Below, in pieces: positions 34,879 to 46,342 of a DNA stretch of 64,000 nucleotides. Location: the NCBI GenBank assembly GCA_946800325.1, contig OX326959.1, positions 53,222,784-53,286,783 on the forward strand, given 5' to 3'. Each line of letters begins with the position of its first letter. Positions within the stretch are counted from its first letter, which is position 1. The notes under the pieces were generated by a model. It did not search any database, was not told the origin of the DNA, and saw only the letters and a list, made by a program, of their open reading frames with translations. A program made the position numbers and the translations under genes. This DNA comes from Luzula sylvatica. Its lineage: Eukaryota; Streptophyta; Magnoliopsida; Poales; Juncaceae.

Positions 34879-35819
34879 CTACCTCGAATTGGCTCTCCTT
34901 CGAGGCTGCTCGTCACTTCCACTATTCCCAAAATCACCAAACCTATCTCTCCCAAAACCCTTTCCATTTCCACCACCTTTTCTATCACCGAATCCACCTC
35001 TACCACCATTATTGCTTCTCCCCCTTTCAAACCCTTCATCTCCATTACCTCTCCCTCTTTCGTTCCTTTTTGCTCCTCTAAACCCTCCATTGCTACTTCT
35101 CCCTCGTTCAAACCCTTCATCTCCACCAGTTCGCCCTCTTTCATTCCTTCTTGCTCCTCTAAATCCTCCATTATCACCAAACCTATCATCTTTTCGCCCT
35201 TTAAACCCTCCATCATTACCAAACGAGTCATCTTTTCGCCCTCTAAATCCACCACCATCACCAAACCGATCATCTTTGCGCCCTCTAAATCCACCACCAT
35301 CACCAAACCGATCATCCTTTCGCCCTCTAAATCCACCACCACCATCACCAAACCGGTCATCCTTTCGCCCTCTAAACCCACCATTATCACTAAACCGGTC
35401 ATCCTTTCGTCCTCTAAACCCACCATTATCACCAAACGAGTCATCTTTTTGCCCTCTAAACCCACCATTATCACTAAACCGGTCATCCTTTCGTCCTCTA
35501 AACCCACCATTATCACCAAACGAGTCATCTTTTTGCCCTCTAAACCCACCATTATTACCAAATTTACCCCTACCTCTATCCCACGATTCTTCTTCAGGAT
35601 CACTTACCACGTCATTATAACTTCTCGACCGATTATTACTCTCTCTCGATCCGAATTTACGCCCTTTCGACTTATTATTCCTCGTAGAAGGAAATTCTTC
35701 GTCTCCATCCGAATCCAAATCATTCAACGGAACTCTCCTTCCTCGATTCGGTTTAAACCCATCACTAAAATCATCCTCCGAATCAAACTCGTCTTCACTA
35801 TCCATCCTTTTACCACCTC

Positions 35820-35864
<45 letters not shown>

Positions 35865-38103
35865 GGACGCGACCACTAGAAGAACGCTTTATAATTTCGT
35901 CATTTTCTTCGTCATTATCTGAATAATAATCGCGCTTTGGATTTGGATTTGGATTTCTGTTTCGATCAAATTCGTTATTTTCGTCAGGATCCGAGCCAAC
36001 TTCAAGATCGGAAAAACTCTTTCTTTCGACATCATTTCCATTCCCACCTCTCATAATCTCGTAATTATCCAAATCGTCCTCCTCGTCATCGTCAAAATCA
36101 TCGAAACCCGTTCGACCCGTTTCGCGTGTGATCTGGTCGGGTTTTATTTCCCTCAAACCCGGCCCTCTTTCCCTCGCGTTGTAATCATGGTCGTTTTCAA
36201 AACCCTTTTTGGATGAGTCTGCGAACTCGAAGGCCGCCACGTCAGCGCCGTCAGACTCGTTGTCGTCGAAGTCGAAGTTCCATGCATCGGAGACTTCGGG
36301 AAGACGGGTCGGTTGGGATCTGGCAGGTCGGGGTTGACCCGTTTCGTGAAACTCTGCTTGGTTGGAGGTGTATTCGTCAGGAGGGCGTTTATGTTCGCAC
36401 TCGTAACATGACATGTTCCTTCGGTAGTTCAAGAATTTACATCTGGCAAATAATAAAAGAGTTATATTATTGAATCATGATCTATTTTTTTTAGTAGAAC
36501 TCAAATATATCAAATTTATCCACGTAAACTATGAAGTATCAAATTTATCCAAATTCATTTGTAATTGGAGACCTTTAGAAGGATAAATTTGATATTTTCA
36601 GTTTTGGAAAGGTAAATTTGAAGGGTATAGATGAAAAACTACAAAAATGAGATTGAATTATTACCTAGGACACTCCCATTCGCCAGGTAATAGTATTCTC
36701 TTAGGCCTTTTTGCATCGCATTGCATACAAACTGTATTTTTCGCAAAATTCATAAAATCACACCTACACAAAAAAAAATCAAAAAAGAAGTTTAGAATTG
36801 CGAAAGAGCTATTTCACAATTTAGGGCAAATACAGGGGGCTTTTGCAAATATCCCAAAAAAAATTCACGTACTTGGGACAGAGCCAATCTCCTTTCTTCA
36901 TTTCCACATCGTCTCTCCCAATTCTCTTCTTTCTCGGAGGAGGCTGAGGTTGCTTCACCTTCAGCGGCGGTTTTTTAATGACAGGTGGCGAAAGATTAGG
37001 ATCTATCGGCACCGCGCTCAGTCTGACAATCTCATGCATCAATTTCCGTGCAACGTTCTTAACGGCTTTGATCTTCATCAAGTCCTTGTTCTCCACGGAC
37101 CCGTTTATGTGGTCGAACCCGAAAATTAGGAGGACTCGTATTATATCTAGGGTTCGTGCTTCGTCCTCTTTTGGTGTGAGAATGTAGCCTCTCGTGCACG
37201 AGTTTCGCAAGTTGCATGAACTGCATACCTGAAATCGTTTCGAGATTAGGGTTTAGACTCTTTAGAGAAATTGTGAAAAGGTAGTTACGAAGAGAGAGAA
37301 TAGAGGATTTTTTTTACGTCTCCTTCGTCGAGATGAACGAGTTTTCTGAGTAACTTGGATGAGAACACAACTCTCATGTCCATGCTTGGACAACCGTGCA
37401 TGAGTAATGTTTCGATATCTTTTCTCTGCAATTTCCTGCATTTTATCACCATGAAATCATGTACAGAGAGGAAAAGTGAGTGATGCAAGAAGTTTCATTT
37501 CATCGAATAGGTGATGTGCGTCGTGACAAACCTGATTATGTCGAACCGGTCACGGCCGAAATTCAACGATGCATTTTTTACGGTTTGCCAATCCCTCCAG
37601 AAATTCAACTCATTGCCTTCTTCGACCTCTTTAAGATCAATGGACACGTTATCAGCAATGTGTTGCTCATCTTCCTCTGATCGCCTCACCTCGAAGTAAC
37701 GCTGCTTCGCGAGTTGCTCCATGAGCTCAATCCATTCCGGCCATGGATGAACCAGCTCCACCTCTTTCTTTAGCACCTCAATCATAGATGAGCTTTCAGT
37801 GGGTAAATCAAAAGATTCTTCTTTCTCGCTGTTTTCTTCTTGCTTTGTGTTGGGCTGGCGCCAGGATCGGATTTGGCGAAGGGCTGCATCTTGGGCTGAG
37901 AGGTCAGGCGTGCGGTTAAGAGAGTCGAGCTGGTCGAAGACGAATGATAGCCGAGATGATAGAGAAGGGGGCTTGGAATCTGAACTGGACTCGCTTCTCG
38001 AACTGGGATTAGAGGGTAGAGGGAGAGAGGAGAGGTGGCGTAGAAAGGGCGACAAAACCGTGCGCCTTCGCCGGAGGAGGAGAGAGAGTGGGCATGTCGC
38101 CAT
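34879..38103 (-). CDS. VAR3: VAR3-like plastid RanBP2-type zinc-finger protein (902 aa)
   Basis: Five exons on the minus strand: 37532-38103, 37318-37435, 36873-37228, 36665-36763 and 34879-36442. The N-terminus (MATCPLSLLLRRRRTVLSPF, then Ser-rich) looks like an organelle transit peptide. Two RanBP2-type fingers follow the W-x-C pattern: GDWLCPKCDFMNFAKNTVC (Cys 347, 350, 361, 364) and GEWECPRCKFLNYRRNMSC (Cys 380, 383, 394, 397). A further Cys-rich block (VCSSCNLRNSC) lies near residue 231. The C-terminal half is acidic, then has a 13-Asn run, then Gly/Arg/Asp repeats. Arabidopsis VAR3 (At5g17790) is a chloroplast protein needed for normal chloroplast and palisade development; it is shorter (about 758 aa), and most of the extra length here seems to come from the repeats. 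The two fingers fall at exon joints. Confidence 0.9.
35010..35557 (-). repeat. Coding tandem repeats of the VAR3-like gene
   Basis: Nine 14-residue units of the form GGFRG(R/Q)KDD(R/S)F(G/S)D(N/G) are encoded at about 35175-35557 as 42-base units, followed (towards 35010) by two 27-residue units with GGFRGAKRNERG and DEGFERGRS. The near-identity of neighbouring units suggests recent slippage or unequal exchange. The repeats leave all three minus-strand frames and two plus-strand frames partly open, which makes several long false ORFs. Confidence 0.9.
35820..35862 (-). repeat. AAT microsatellite encoding poly-Asn
   Basis: Thirteen to fourteen TTA/ATT triplets on the plus strand encode an Asn run between the acidic region and KRGGKRMDSEDE of the VAR3-like protein. 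Length changes here keep the frame. Confidence 0.85.
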
Positions 38104-40157
38104 TGAAGAAAGTGAACGTGAGTGGCAAGGGTTTAAGCGAGGGAAGAGAACTGGAGATGCCAGTTTTGATGCACTGGAGCTAGAATTAAAGGATAAAACT
38201 GGAGTCTCAAGTCTCCAATCCAGAAATTATGAAATCTTATTTTTTTTTCTTTATATTAATTTTATAAATTATAGAATAATCAGAGAATATCTATGGCAAT
38301 CATAAAATTAACACACGAGTTAAAATTAATCATAAAATTAATGATAAATTAACACATAAAATTAATCAATATTCAACATTGTTTGCCTCTCAAGATAAAA
38401 TCACTATTTTTATCTCCTTGGAAAGAGCAAATAAAAAGCGACGTGAAAGTGTTTGTATACGTCGTGACAACAACGAGTTTCATCTCTACTCTCGAGTCTG
38501 GTCGAGAGGTATCACAAACCAAGGCACATAGAAAGCTTTATCATAGCGGCTGTGTAGAAGGACAAGGTAGCGGCGGCTGTCATTTTTGGCGGCTAACCCT
38601 AGTTATGATTTTTTTTTTTTTTTGAAATAACTAATCGGGCCATGTGTATGTTGCCGCGTGCTCATTTTTTATTTTTTTATTTTACATAGTGTAATTCGTT
38701 GTAATTTCTTGCTTAAATATATTATGTAATTATAAGTTATTTTAAAAAAAAAATCTTTAGTTTTAAACTCTGGAAAATAAAAAAATATAGGATCACACAA
38801 GTAATCACCGAAGTTGCCCCGAATTACATTTTCTGGTAAGAAGTCCATGTAGGATCTATCTATATTATTATTATTATTATTTTATAATGCTTTTCGATGT
38901 AATTTCTGAAGTTAATTTTGATGAGCAAAGAGTTTTGGCCGAAGAGTCATACCGATTACATCATTATCATCCACACTTTTACTTAATTATCTTTTTTAAT
39001 TTGTATTGTCAATTAACTCATAATTTGGTGGATTGAGTGTGAAACAAAAAAAATCATCGAGTTTTGTTGAATTTTTTTGGATCAAGTCTCATGAGTATCA
39101 ATTGATGAAGAATTATCGAGGCTTCTCCATTTATATATTAATATTAATATTAATTTCTAATTTATTTTAAGAGAATTTTTGGAGTTTGAAATCATACGGC
39201 AAATAATACCATTTATTTGTATTTTATACCACATGTGCAAATCCTTTGTGACCAAAACACTCTACATATGTACAAAACCATTGGTCGTTTAGAATTTCTT
39301 TTTTCAACCCATATAAAAAAAACGTAAGAATAAATGATGAAAATAGTTAAATATCCAAACTAGCACCTGAGAATCTATTTTTACTTCACTTATTATTTCA
39401 TTTTTCTACCTCTGGTTTCCTCCATTATCTCATTTTTTTTAAAAAATTCAATTCTTTTCACGTATCTACTGCAATTTCATATTCTGACAAATAATACAAA
39501 ATAACCATTCTATATGATATTTATAAACAACAAAATATCGTTCATTTGGTATTCGTGCAGAACAACAAGCAAAGCATTTATGTAAAAAATTGAAATGAGA
39601 ATGATTTTAATTCTTAATCTTTTCATCAATGATAAAGTTTGTACAATGCTTAACTTTGTATATAATTGAAAATAACCGACTGGATTCATTTCAATAACAG
39701 ATTCATTGCATGTAAAATAACTCATTGACTAATAAGTAATAACTAAAAAGATCAATGATAAAACTTGATGGAAAAAATTCATTGGTAATCTAAATCGATC
39801 GTCATTAAAGGATAACGGTTGAAACTCTTCATTTATGGCTCGAGCTTCTCCAGATGAAAAGAAATTGGAGACGCTACTAACAATTTCCAAGCCCAAAAGT
39901 GACTTTGAGCTGCATAAAAAACGAGTCGCTTTTTAAAACATGCAATGATTTCGAGTCGGATTTTACAACAAAAAATTGAATCCGTTTTAAATATTATGTT
40001 TTTCATTTTCTTGCAAAGATAAGGTGAAGATAATTTTATCTAAAGAAAACACGGACAACAACTTGGGGTTTTATTAGTCCACAATTTGGTCTCCTCTATG
40101 ATCTCATTTGTTCAAAAAATTCTAAGGACATATTTTCAACGAACAATACAAAATAAT

Positions 40158-40237
<80 letters not shown>

Positions 40238-41051
40238 ATATATATATATATGAATGATGTTAATGTATCATTCATTTAGCATTTCAGTAAATAAAGTATG
40301 TTCAACCCCAAAGTGATGATTATTGATAAGATGCATAAAAGACGTGAGTCTTCTTATGAGGTGAAATAATTTCGGGTAGTCGGGCGAGGTCTAAATACCA
40401 ACAAAATTGGATCCACTTATAAATTATAATTTTGGTCTTTTTTTTTGCTTCACAAAACCTGTCAGAATTTATTTATTCTCAATTTTCTCAATGTAATTTT
40501 ATAACTACAATATATATTTTTAAAACACAAACTATAATTTTATTATGCATCAAAAATATAATATCCACCTTACATATACAGAGCATGGGTAATCATAGTT
40601 ATTAAGTTCTACTCCATATATCTTAAATTCGTCTCTCAACTCTCAATTATTTTCAAAAAAAACTCTCAATTATTTCATTTTTTTTAATAATATTTTATTA
40701 GAATAAACTAACCATCAAGAGTTGTGATGGTAACTACATTAGAAGGCGATATAAAAACCTAATCAAAATAAATTTTGAAATATCTGAAATACTTTGTGTT
40801 GTTGAATTTTTTATTTATTAAAAAGTAAATGACTCTAATTACAAAGGGTTTTAAGCTATCGTGAAAAGAAATTGCCTTGTACAATCATATTTATTACATC
40901 ATATATATATTTGATCTTTTTAATAAAAAAAAAATTGATCTTTTCTAATCTTAGCCCTATAACATTAATAAACTTGTCATAATTCGACACAATTTAAGAA
41001 CAAACAGAAAGTTTCAAATTTTTCGAACAAATAATTAAAATATTATCCATT
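38104..41051. other. Intergenic stretch, no gene seen
   Basis: Upstream region of the VAR3-like gene followed by AT-rich DNA. Segments near 39410-39540 and 40085-40280 look like a diverged direct duplication (shared 'atctcattt...aaaaaattc' and 'aatacaaaataa' blocks). A (CT)n tract interrupts the second copy. No coding family was recognised. Confidence 0.6.
40163..40234 (+). repeat. (CT)n microsatellite
   Basis: About 72 bases of perfect CT repeats followed by a short (TA)n run to about 40250. Likely polymorphic. Confidence 0.92.
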
Positions 41052-44000
41052 TCAGATGCCAGCTCGTGGATCGCCAGACCCGGCAGCAACAACACCCATT
41101 CCGCCTCCTTGTCCTGATTCTAAAGCCGAATTATTTCTCACATTTTCTTTTTCAGAAATATCAGATAAATTCTCGGTCTTCTCAATCTCCTTTGCCAGCT
41201 CATCAATCTTGCGAAATTGAAATGGCCACCTCGAGTTGTACAAAAATTGCCTCAAATCAAACCTATTATCCTCTGGCGAGTAACTCTACAAACCAAAATT
41301 AAAGATTAATCAATTATGAATTTCATATTATAATTTTGTACTTTTTATATTTCTATTTTACCTCGGCATGATAGGATGGGGTCAAAACGGTCATTTTGTG
41401 ACGATTAATCGAGTAATATTTGAAGAAATGCTTCACTTTCTCAGCTATTTCTGAAGGACTCAACCTCCCGCCCCATTTATGAGATAGATTCTGCAAAGCA
41501 AACCATCCAAAGTAATTTAAATTTAAATTTTTGAATTCGAAATTCGCAACAAGTTCAAAGACAAAACCTGATACATGGACACGGGACCGCACCGAAATAT
41601 CTTTCTAAGCCGTCCATATATAGACAACTCCTCGTACGTCATTCCCATATCCACCTCATCCAACTAAAAAAACAAATAATATTTTCAGTTCGGCAAGGGT
41701 ATAAATGATATTTTAATATTTTCAAGGAAAAAAAATGAAATATTAAAAACCTGATTATAGTTTGAACGGATAGGTTCTAATTCGGCGGTAGGAGGAGCGG
41801 CTTCGATTTCGGCCAAAGAAGGAAAATGGAGATGAATCGCTGCCCATTTCAAAAACGCTCGCAAATCTTTCTTGCTCACACTCCCAATTGGGTTTATATC
41901 CGCTGCACTACAATCATACTTTTCACCCCCCAAAAATTAAATTAATTAATTAAGGCCAAATTTCATACCTACCCCTACAAAACCCCACAATTTCACGTAT
42001 ACCCTTGCAAAACGTGAAATATCATGAATACCCCTACAAAACTACTACAATTTCACGAATGCCCTTTTTGTTAAATTTCGGTTAACTACCTGCTAAGATT
42101 ACCCCTAATTTATGTTTTTTCGATTTTTCCGACAAAATTTTTATTGCTTATTTACATAGGGGGTAAAATCGGAAAAGCAAAATTTAGCGGTAATCTTAGC
42201 AGAAATCTAACAAAAAGGGAATCCATGAAATTATAATAATTTTGTAGGGGTATTCATGATATTTCACGTTTTGCAGGAGTATACGTGAAATTGTGGGGAT
42301 TTGTAAGGGTACATATGAAATTTGGCCATTAATTAATTTAACCAACAAATTATTAATTGGGTTTAATGTTAATTATGTATTATTGTATACCTTGGTCAAA
42401 TAACCGCGAAGGCCTTCATCGACATTCGAGCACCCCAAAACAAGATAAAATCCAGATTTTTCGTGGTACCAAGGCATCAAAAGGGCGAGCATGTAAGCGA
42501 GAACCATTCTGACTCGTGCTTGAATGTTTTGTAACCCTAAATTCTCCGTGTTCGACCCCCCGTCTATCTGAAACAAAAAAAAATAGAATATTCAAAGCAG
42601 GAAATAGAATATTATTCGAAGAAAAAAGAAATGTACTTTGTATTTGGGACGCTTTCCAGTGAGAGTTTCGAAAACGGAAAGAACCGAAGAAACGACTCCG
42701 TCAATTGGGACGTTTAAATGATACGAACCAATTTCGTCTGATAATAATTTCGCTCTCGATCTTGTTTCTTCTGAACTGAAAATAACATTTTCATCGATTT
42801 TGTTTCTGGTTTAGTATATTTTTGAAATAATCTTTTTAATTTATTTACCTATTTTCAGAACCCATAAAAACAGTATAAAATATCCGTTTCGCAAACTCTT
42901 TATTATCAACAGGCACCTCTCCATTTTTATAATTTCCTATTCTCAACGCATCGACCTTCACTTGTTCATCTCCATCCTCTATATCTGCACATTTTACATA
43001 GACACCCATACTATTACTTTTGTCGAAAAACGAGGGGTATTTTTGAAAAGAGCGTACCTTTAATGACGAGTTGCGACATGCAGCCAACAATGGCCGCGAC
43101 GGATGAGCTGTCGGCACCGCCGGAGAGGGGAAGGAGAAATCCTGACGCGCCGCTTCTTCGTAAATAATCCCAGAGCCAACAACTCGGCCCGAACGCTATT
43201 TCCTCTTCGGGACAATGATATTTTATCTTCGAAATTATCGAAAATTAATCAACGCGTCAGAAAGAAAATTAATTTGGAAAAAAATGAAACCAACTTGGAT
43301 GGGACGAGTGGGAGGAGATCCGAAGCGAAACGGTTGGCAAAGTGTATGAGGGATATTTATGAAAGGGATGAATGTTTTTACTCGGCTTCCTTGCTCTCTG
43401 AAACTTCCTATTGATCCTCTATAACTAGACACCTAAAAATAAATAAATATCAAATATACCCTTGCCAAATGTCAAATATTTCGCTTAATATTAAAATTAA
43501 CTTACTGCGTCTAAATCTACCAAAGCGGTTAATACTTCCACATCCTTCAACGAAAACTGCGATCCTTGCGCAACCACGTCACCGTTCACCGCCACGCAAC
43601 AACACCCATCTAATTCACCATAATCATAATAAATAAATAAATTAATTAATTAATTAAATGAATATTCTATTTTATATTACCATAGTATAAACGGCCACCA
43701 TCGCAACCCTGTTGGTTCGCGTACAAATAAACGCCACCGGCGACACGAGTCGCGTCTTTTATCGAGTCGATTCGCAAGTTGAGTTTTCTCAATTGGTGGT
43801 GGGACCCACTCGCATTCAAGAAAACCTCGACGCCATTTAATGCGAGATCCGCTCTCGGCGGGTCTACGATGAATAATTCCTCACATGTTTCCGCAGATAT
43901 GGACCTGATATAAATTAAATCCGGTGGCATTTTAGTAAATTAAATATAAAATAACATGACGTTCGTATAGATAATACTCACACATCGCGAAATTTGAGAA

Positions 44001-44709
44001 ATCCGAAGCCGAATTTGACTGTGTGCTGGCAAATGGCCTCAGAAACAGACAAAGGGAGGTTGAAGTCAAGAAGAGCGTTCTTTTCGGTCCAAGGAGAAAA
44101 CCATCGAAATTCACGATAATTACCGTCGTTTGCCATCACCATTTTCGGCCTGATCATCAAGATCTCACCATCCATGCAAAAAACCTGCGAAATAGGAAAC
44201 ATTTCGGTCAGTTTAACATCTTTTGAAGGGGTATACGTGATATTTTGAGATTTTGTTGGAATGGAGAAGAAATGTACCTGACAATTGTACCGAACGTTAT
44301 TGAATGTAACAGGCATGCCTATACTGCAAAGTATATCATACGTCCAGTCTCCAGTTAAAATCTCGGTCAAGCATTCCCATCTGAAAAAAAATAGTAAGTC
44401 TTGTAGAGCTTAACTGAAATTTGAAACCCTATCATAACAGGGCTAAATTTGGGATTCAATTCCAAAATTAAGGTTTAAATTGTTGAAATAATTGAAATGA
44501 AATTGATGGACTTACGAGTGTTTCTCAGTATCTTCTTCTAGGAAATGATCTTCGCAGCCATAACCAGAGATCTCCAGTTCAGGACCAATCCTGATTTTTG
44601 CTCCTGCCTCTTTTGCCCTTCTAATCGATTCCTTTATGTTTCTCAAATTGGTGTCGAAATCCATTGCCCATTGGTTCAAATTGCAAGTCGCAACCTTTAA
44701 CAGCCTCAT
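41052..44709 (-). CDS. NADS: Glutamine-dependent NAD+ synthetase (737 aa)
   Basis: Last step of NAD biosynthesis: amidates nicotinate adenine dinucleotide using glutamine and ATP. Fourteen exons: 44516-44709, 44278-44380, 43982-44184, 43681-43904, 43506-43609, 43295-43432, 43058-43226, 42849-42984, 42637-42775, 42391-42567, 41751-41918, 41568-41663, 41362-41490 and 41052-41285. The N-terminal nitrilase-type glutaminase has its triad: Glu44 ([10 protein letters not shown]), Lys113 ([11 protein letters not shown]) and Cys174 (ETCEELF). The synthetase half has the PP-loop SGGADS (357-362), VDGVV-like [32 protein letters not shown] [17 protein letters not shown] and AELEP. The end ...GDPRAGI matches plant enzymes (Arabidopsis At1g55090, about 725 aa). 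The intron after residue 322 is only 68 bases and the one after residue 529 holds a transposon. Cytosolic in plants. Confidence 0.95.
41954..42327. mobile_element. Mutator-like miniature element inside a NAD synthetase intron
   Basis: 374 bp. The arms are inverted repeats of about 140 bases, starting GGCCAAATTTCATA on the left and, on the other strand, GGCCAAATTTCATATG on the right, with nearly the same sequence inside (atttcacgtata..., gcaaaacgtgaaatatcatg). A 9-bp target duplication ATTAATTAA is exact at 41945-41953 and 42328-42336, as in Mutator-like elements. It fills most of the 472-bp intron between exons 10 and 11. No transposase. The transcript of this intron could fold into a long hairpin. 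Confidence 0.9.
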
Positions 44710-45325
44710 TTTACCTTAATATCTTATCTAAATGCAAAAAACAAAATTAAAAATCAGTATAAAGTTACAAGAAAACACTTCGCAATGATAATCGCTCGTT
44801 TGTTTAATCAATTCATGCAACCTTTAACTCAAGCAATTATGCTCAAAATAACAATTTACAAAGAAAAGACAAATCCATTATTTAAGAAATAGCCACGCAC
44901 CCAGAAAATAATTTCAACTCAATTTGATTCGCGTACAGATTTTGAGCAATACAGATGAAATTCTACCTTATATATTATGCGTGCTTCACTAAAAAAATGG
45001 GTAAATCGAAGAAAATATTTGTGTGTGCGTGAGAGCAGGTACAGTGGGCGAAAGAAAAGATTCCAGAGATCTCAAACGGACCTGGTCTAGAACACCAAAG
45101 CTCCAAGAATATGAGGCGGTGTGTGAAAACTGTGTGTGCAGAAACATCAAGCGGTCGACTCAATAGGCGGCTCGGTTTGGATATATCTGATTATGAATGG
45201 TAAATCGTGTAGACTGTAGAGTGTCAAGCGTTGGGATTTTCAGGAAATGAATTCTGAGTTTCTGTAAAGATAATCTGAGAAGTCGGATCTTTGGTTCGGA
45301 GAAACTGGATTTCTATTCTATTCTA
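44710..45325. other. Leader and promoter region of the NAD synthetase gene
   Basis: No coding sequence. The region next to the start codon is AT-rich and may contain a leader intron. The promoter upstream is bounded at about 45326 by a Helitron, so regulatory sequence beyond 616 bases from the ATG is transposon-derived. Confidence 0.5.
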
Positions 45326-45361
45326 TCTATATATTATTATTATTATTATTATTTATTATTT

Positions 45362-45610
45362 TCGACATTCCACCACAAACAGCCACGTGGACCATTTTTT
45401 TTATTATTTTTTTAGTTTTTTGCTATTGCAACCCAAATTCAACACAAAATTCTATTCTATTTATAGTTATAATTCTCAACATTCCACCACAAACAGCCAC
45501 GTGGAGCATTTTTTTATTATTTTTTTAGTTTTTTTGCTATTGCAATCCAAATTCAACACAAACTACCATGTGCAAGGTTTTTTTTTTAGTTTTTTGCTAT
45601 TGCAACCCAA
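45362..45610 (+). repeat. Tandem repeats with CCACGTGG boxes
   Basis: Two and a half units of about 115 bases, each with 'acattccaccacaaacagc', CCACGTGG (45383-45390 and 45497-45504) and 'ttttgctattgcaacccaaa'. The third unit has a diverged box (accatgtgc). CCACGTGG is a palindromic G-box, a binding site for bZIP and bHLH factors. They lie about 680-800 bases upstream of the NAD synthetase start codon and could act on it, but that is inference. Confidence 0.8.
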
Positions 45611-45632
45611 ATTATACTCATGTATGGAAGTA

Positions 45633-45900
45633 AAATATACTTGACATCCCAAACTTATAACAAAGTGAATTGATTAGAATTTCTAATTTATTCAATTAAA
45701 TATTAATTAACACTTTTAATTAACACATCAATAATTTATAATATATTAATATTAGTAAATGTTAATTGACGTGTCAATTCAATTAAACGGTCAATTAAAT
45801 CGTTAACAGAGTCAATTAATAATATTAATCAATCTACTCAATCCTCTTTTGCCGCCTCATCAAGAATGTTACATTTTTTATATTGGGGCACCATATATAA
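45633..45900. mobile_element. Miniature element nested in the Helitron
   Basis: Shares with the element at 62046-62338 its left start (aatatacttg..ccctcccaaact-like) and the internal block attaattgacgtgtcaattcaattaaac, and it ends 'ggcaccatatata'. The inverted ends are diverged. Family not named. Confidence 0.5.
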
Positions 45901-46342
45901 TTCCCGTATGAAACAATTGTTCAATTGTCAAATTTTTATGGTATAATTTACAAATGTGTTTTTTTATTTAAAAAAAAATGACATTATTTTATGTTAAAGA
46001 ATGAAATTTCAAATATATATTTCGATTTTATGTGTATTATTCAAGGTTTTTTATTTTGAAACTTTAATTTTGTTTGAAATATAACATGTTATATTTTATT
46101 TATTTTGTGTGGATTTATAATAATGAACCAATTTCATAGACTATAATTAATAATAACACATACATTCATGATATATCAATTTCATGAACATTTATTAATT
46201 ATAATATATTTATTGACATTAATATATTTGCAAACATATCATAATTATATTAATTGAGTTTAAAAGTAACCGCGCCAATTTTATTTAAACAAATTATATA
46301 AAAAAATGCATATGAAGACCCGCGCAATTGCGCGGGCCATTG

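Noticed and set aside
34810..35922. Long plus-strand frame rich in ITKPVI/SKSTTITK repeats (370 aa), and similar frames at 34889-35620 (+) and 34842-35603 (-)
   Set aside because: They are shadows of the 42-base coding repeats of the VAR3-like gene. The minus-strand frame with zinc fingers, splice sites and a known family is the real one.
45291..45644. 117-aa frame with repeated HFFYYF/LLLQPKFN units
   Set aside because: Produced by the T-rich tandem repeats of the Helitron.
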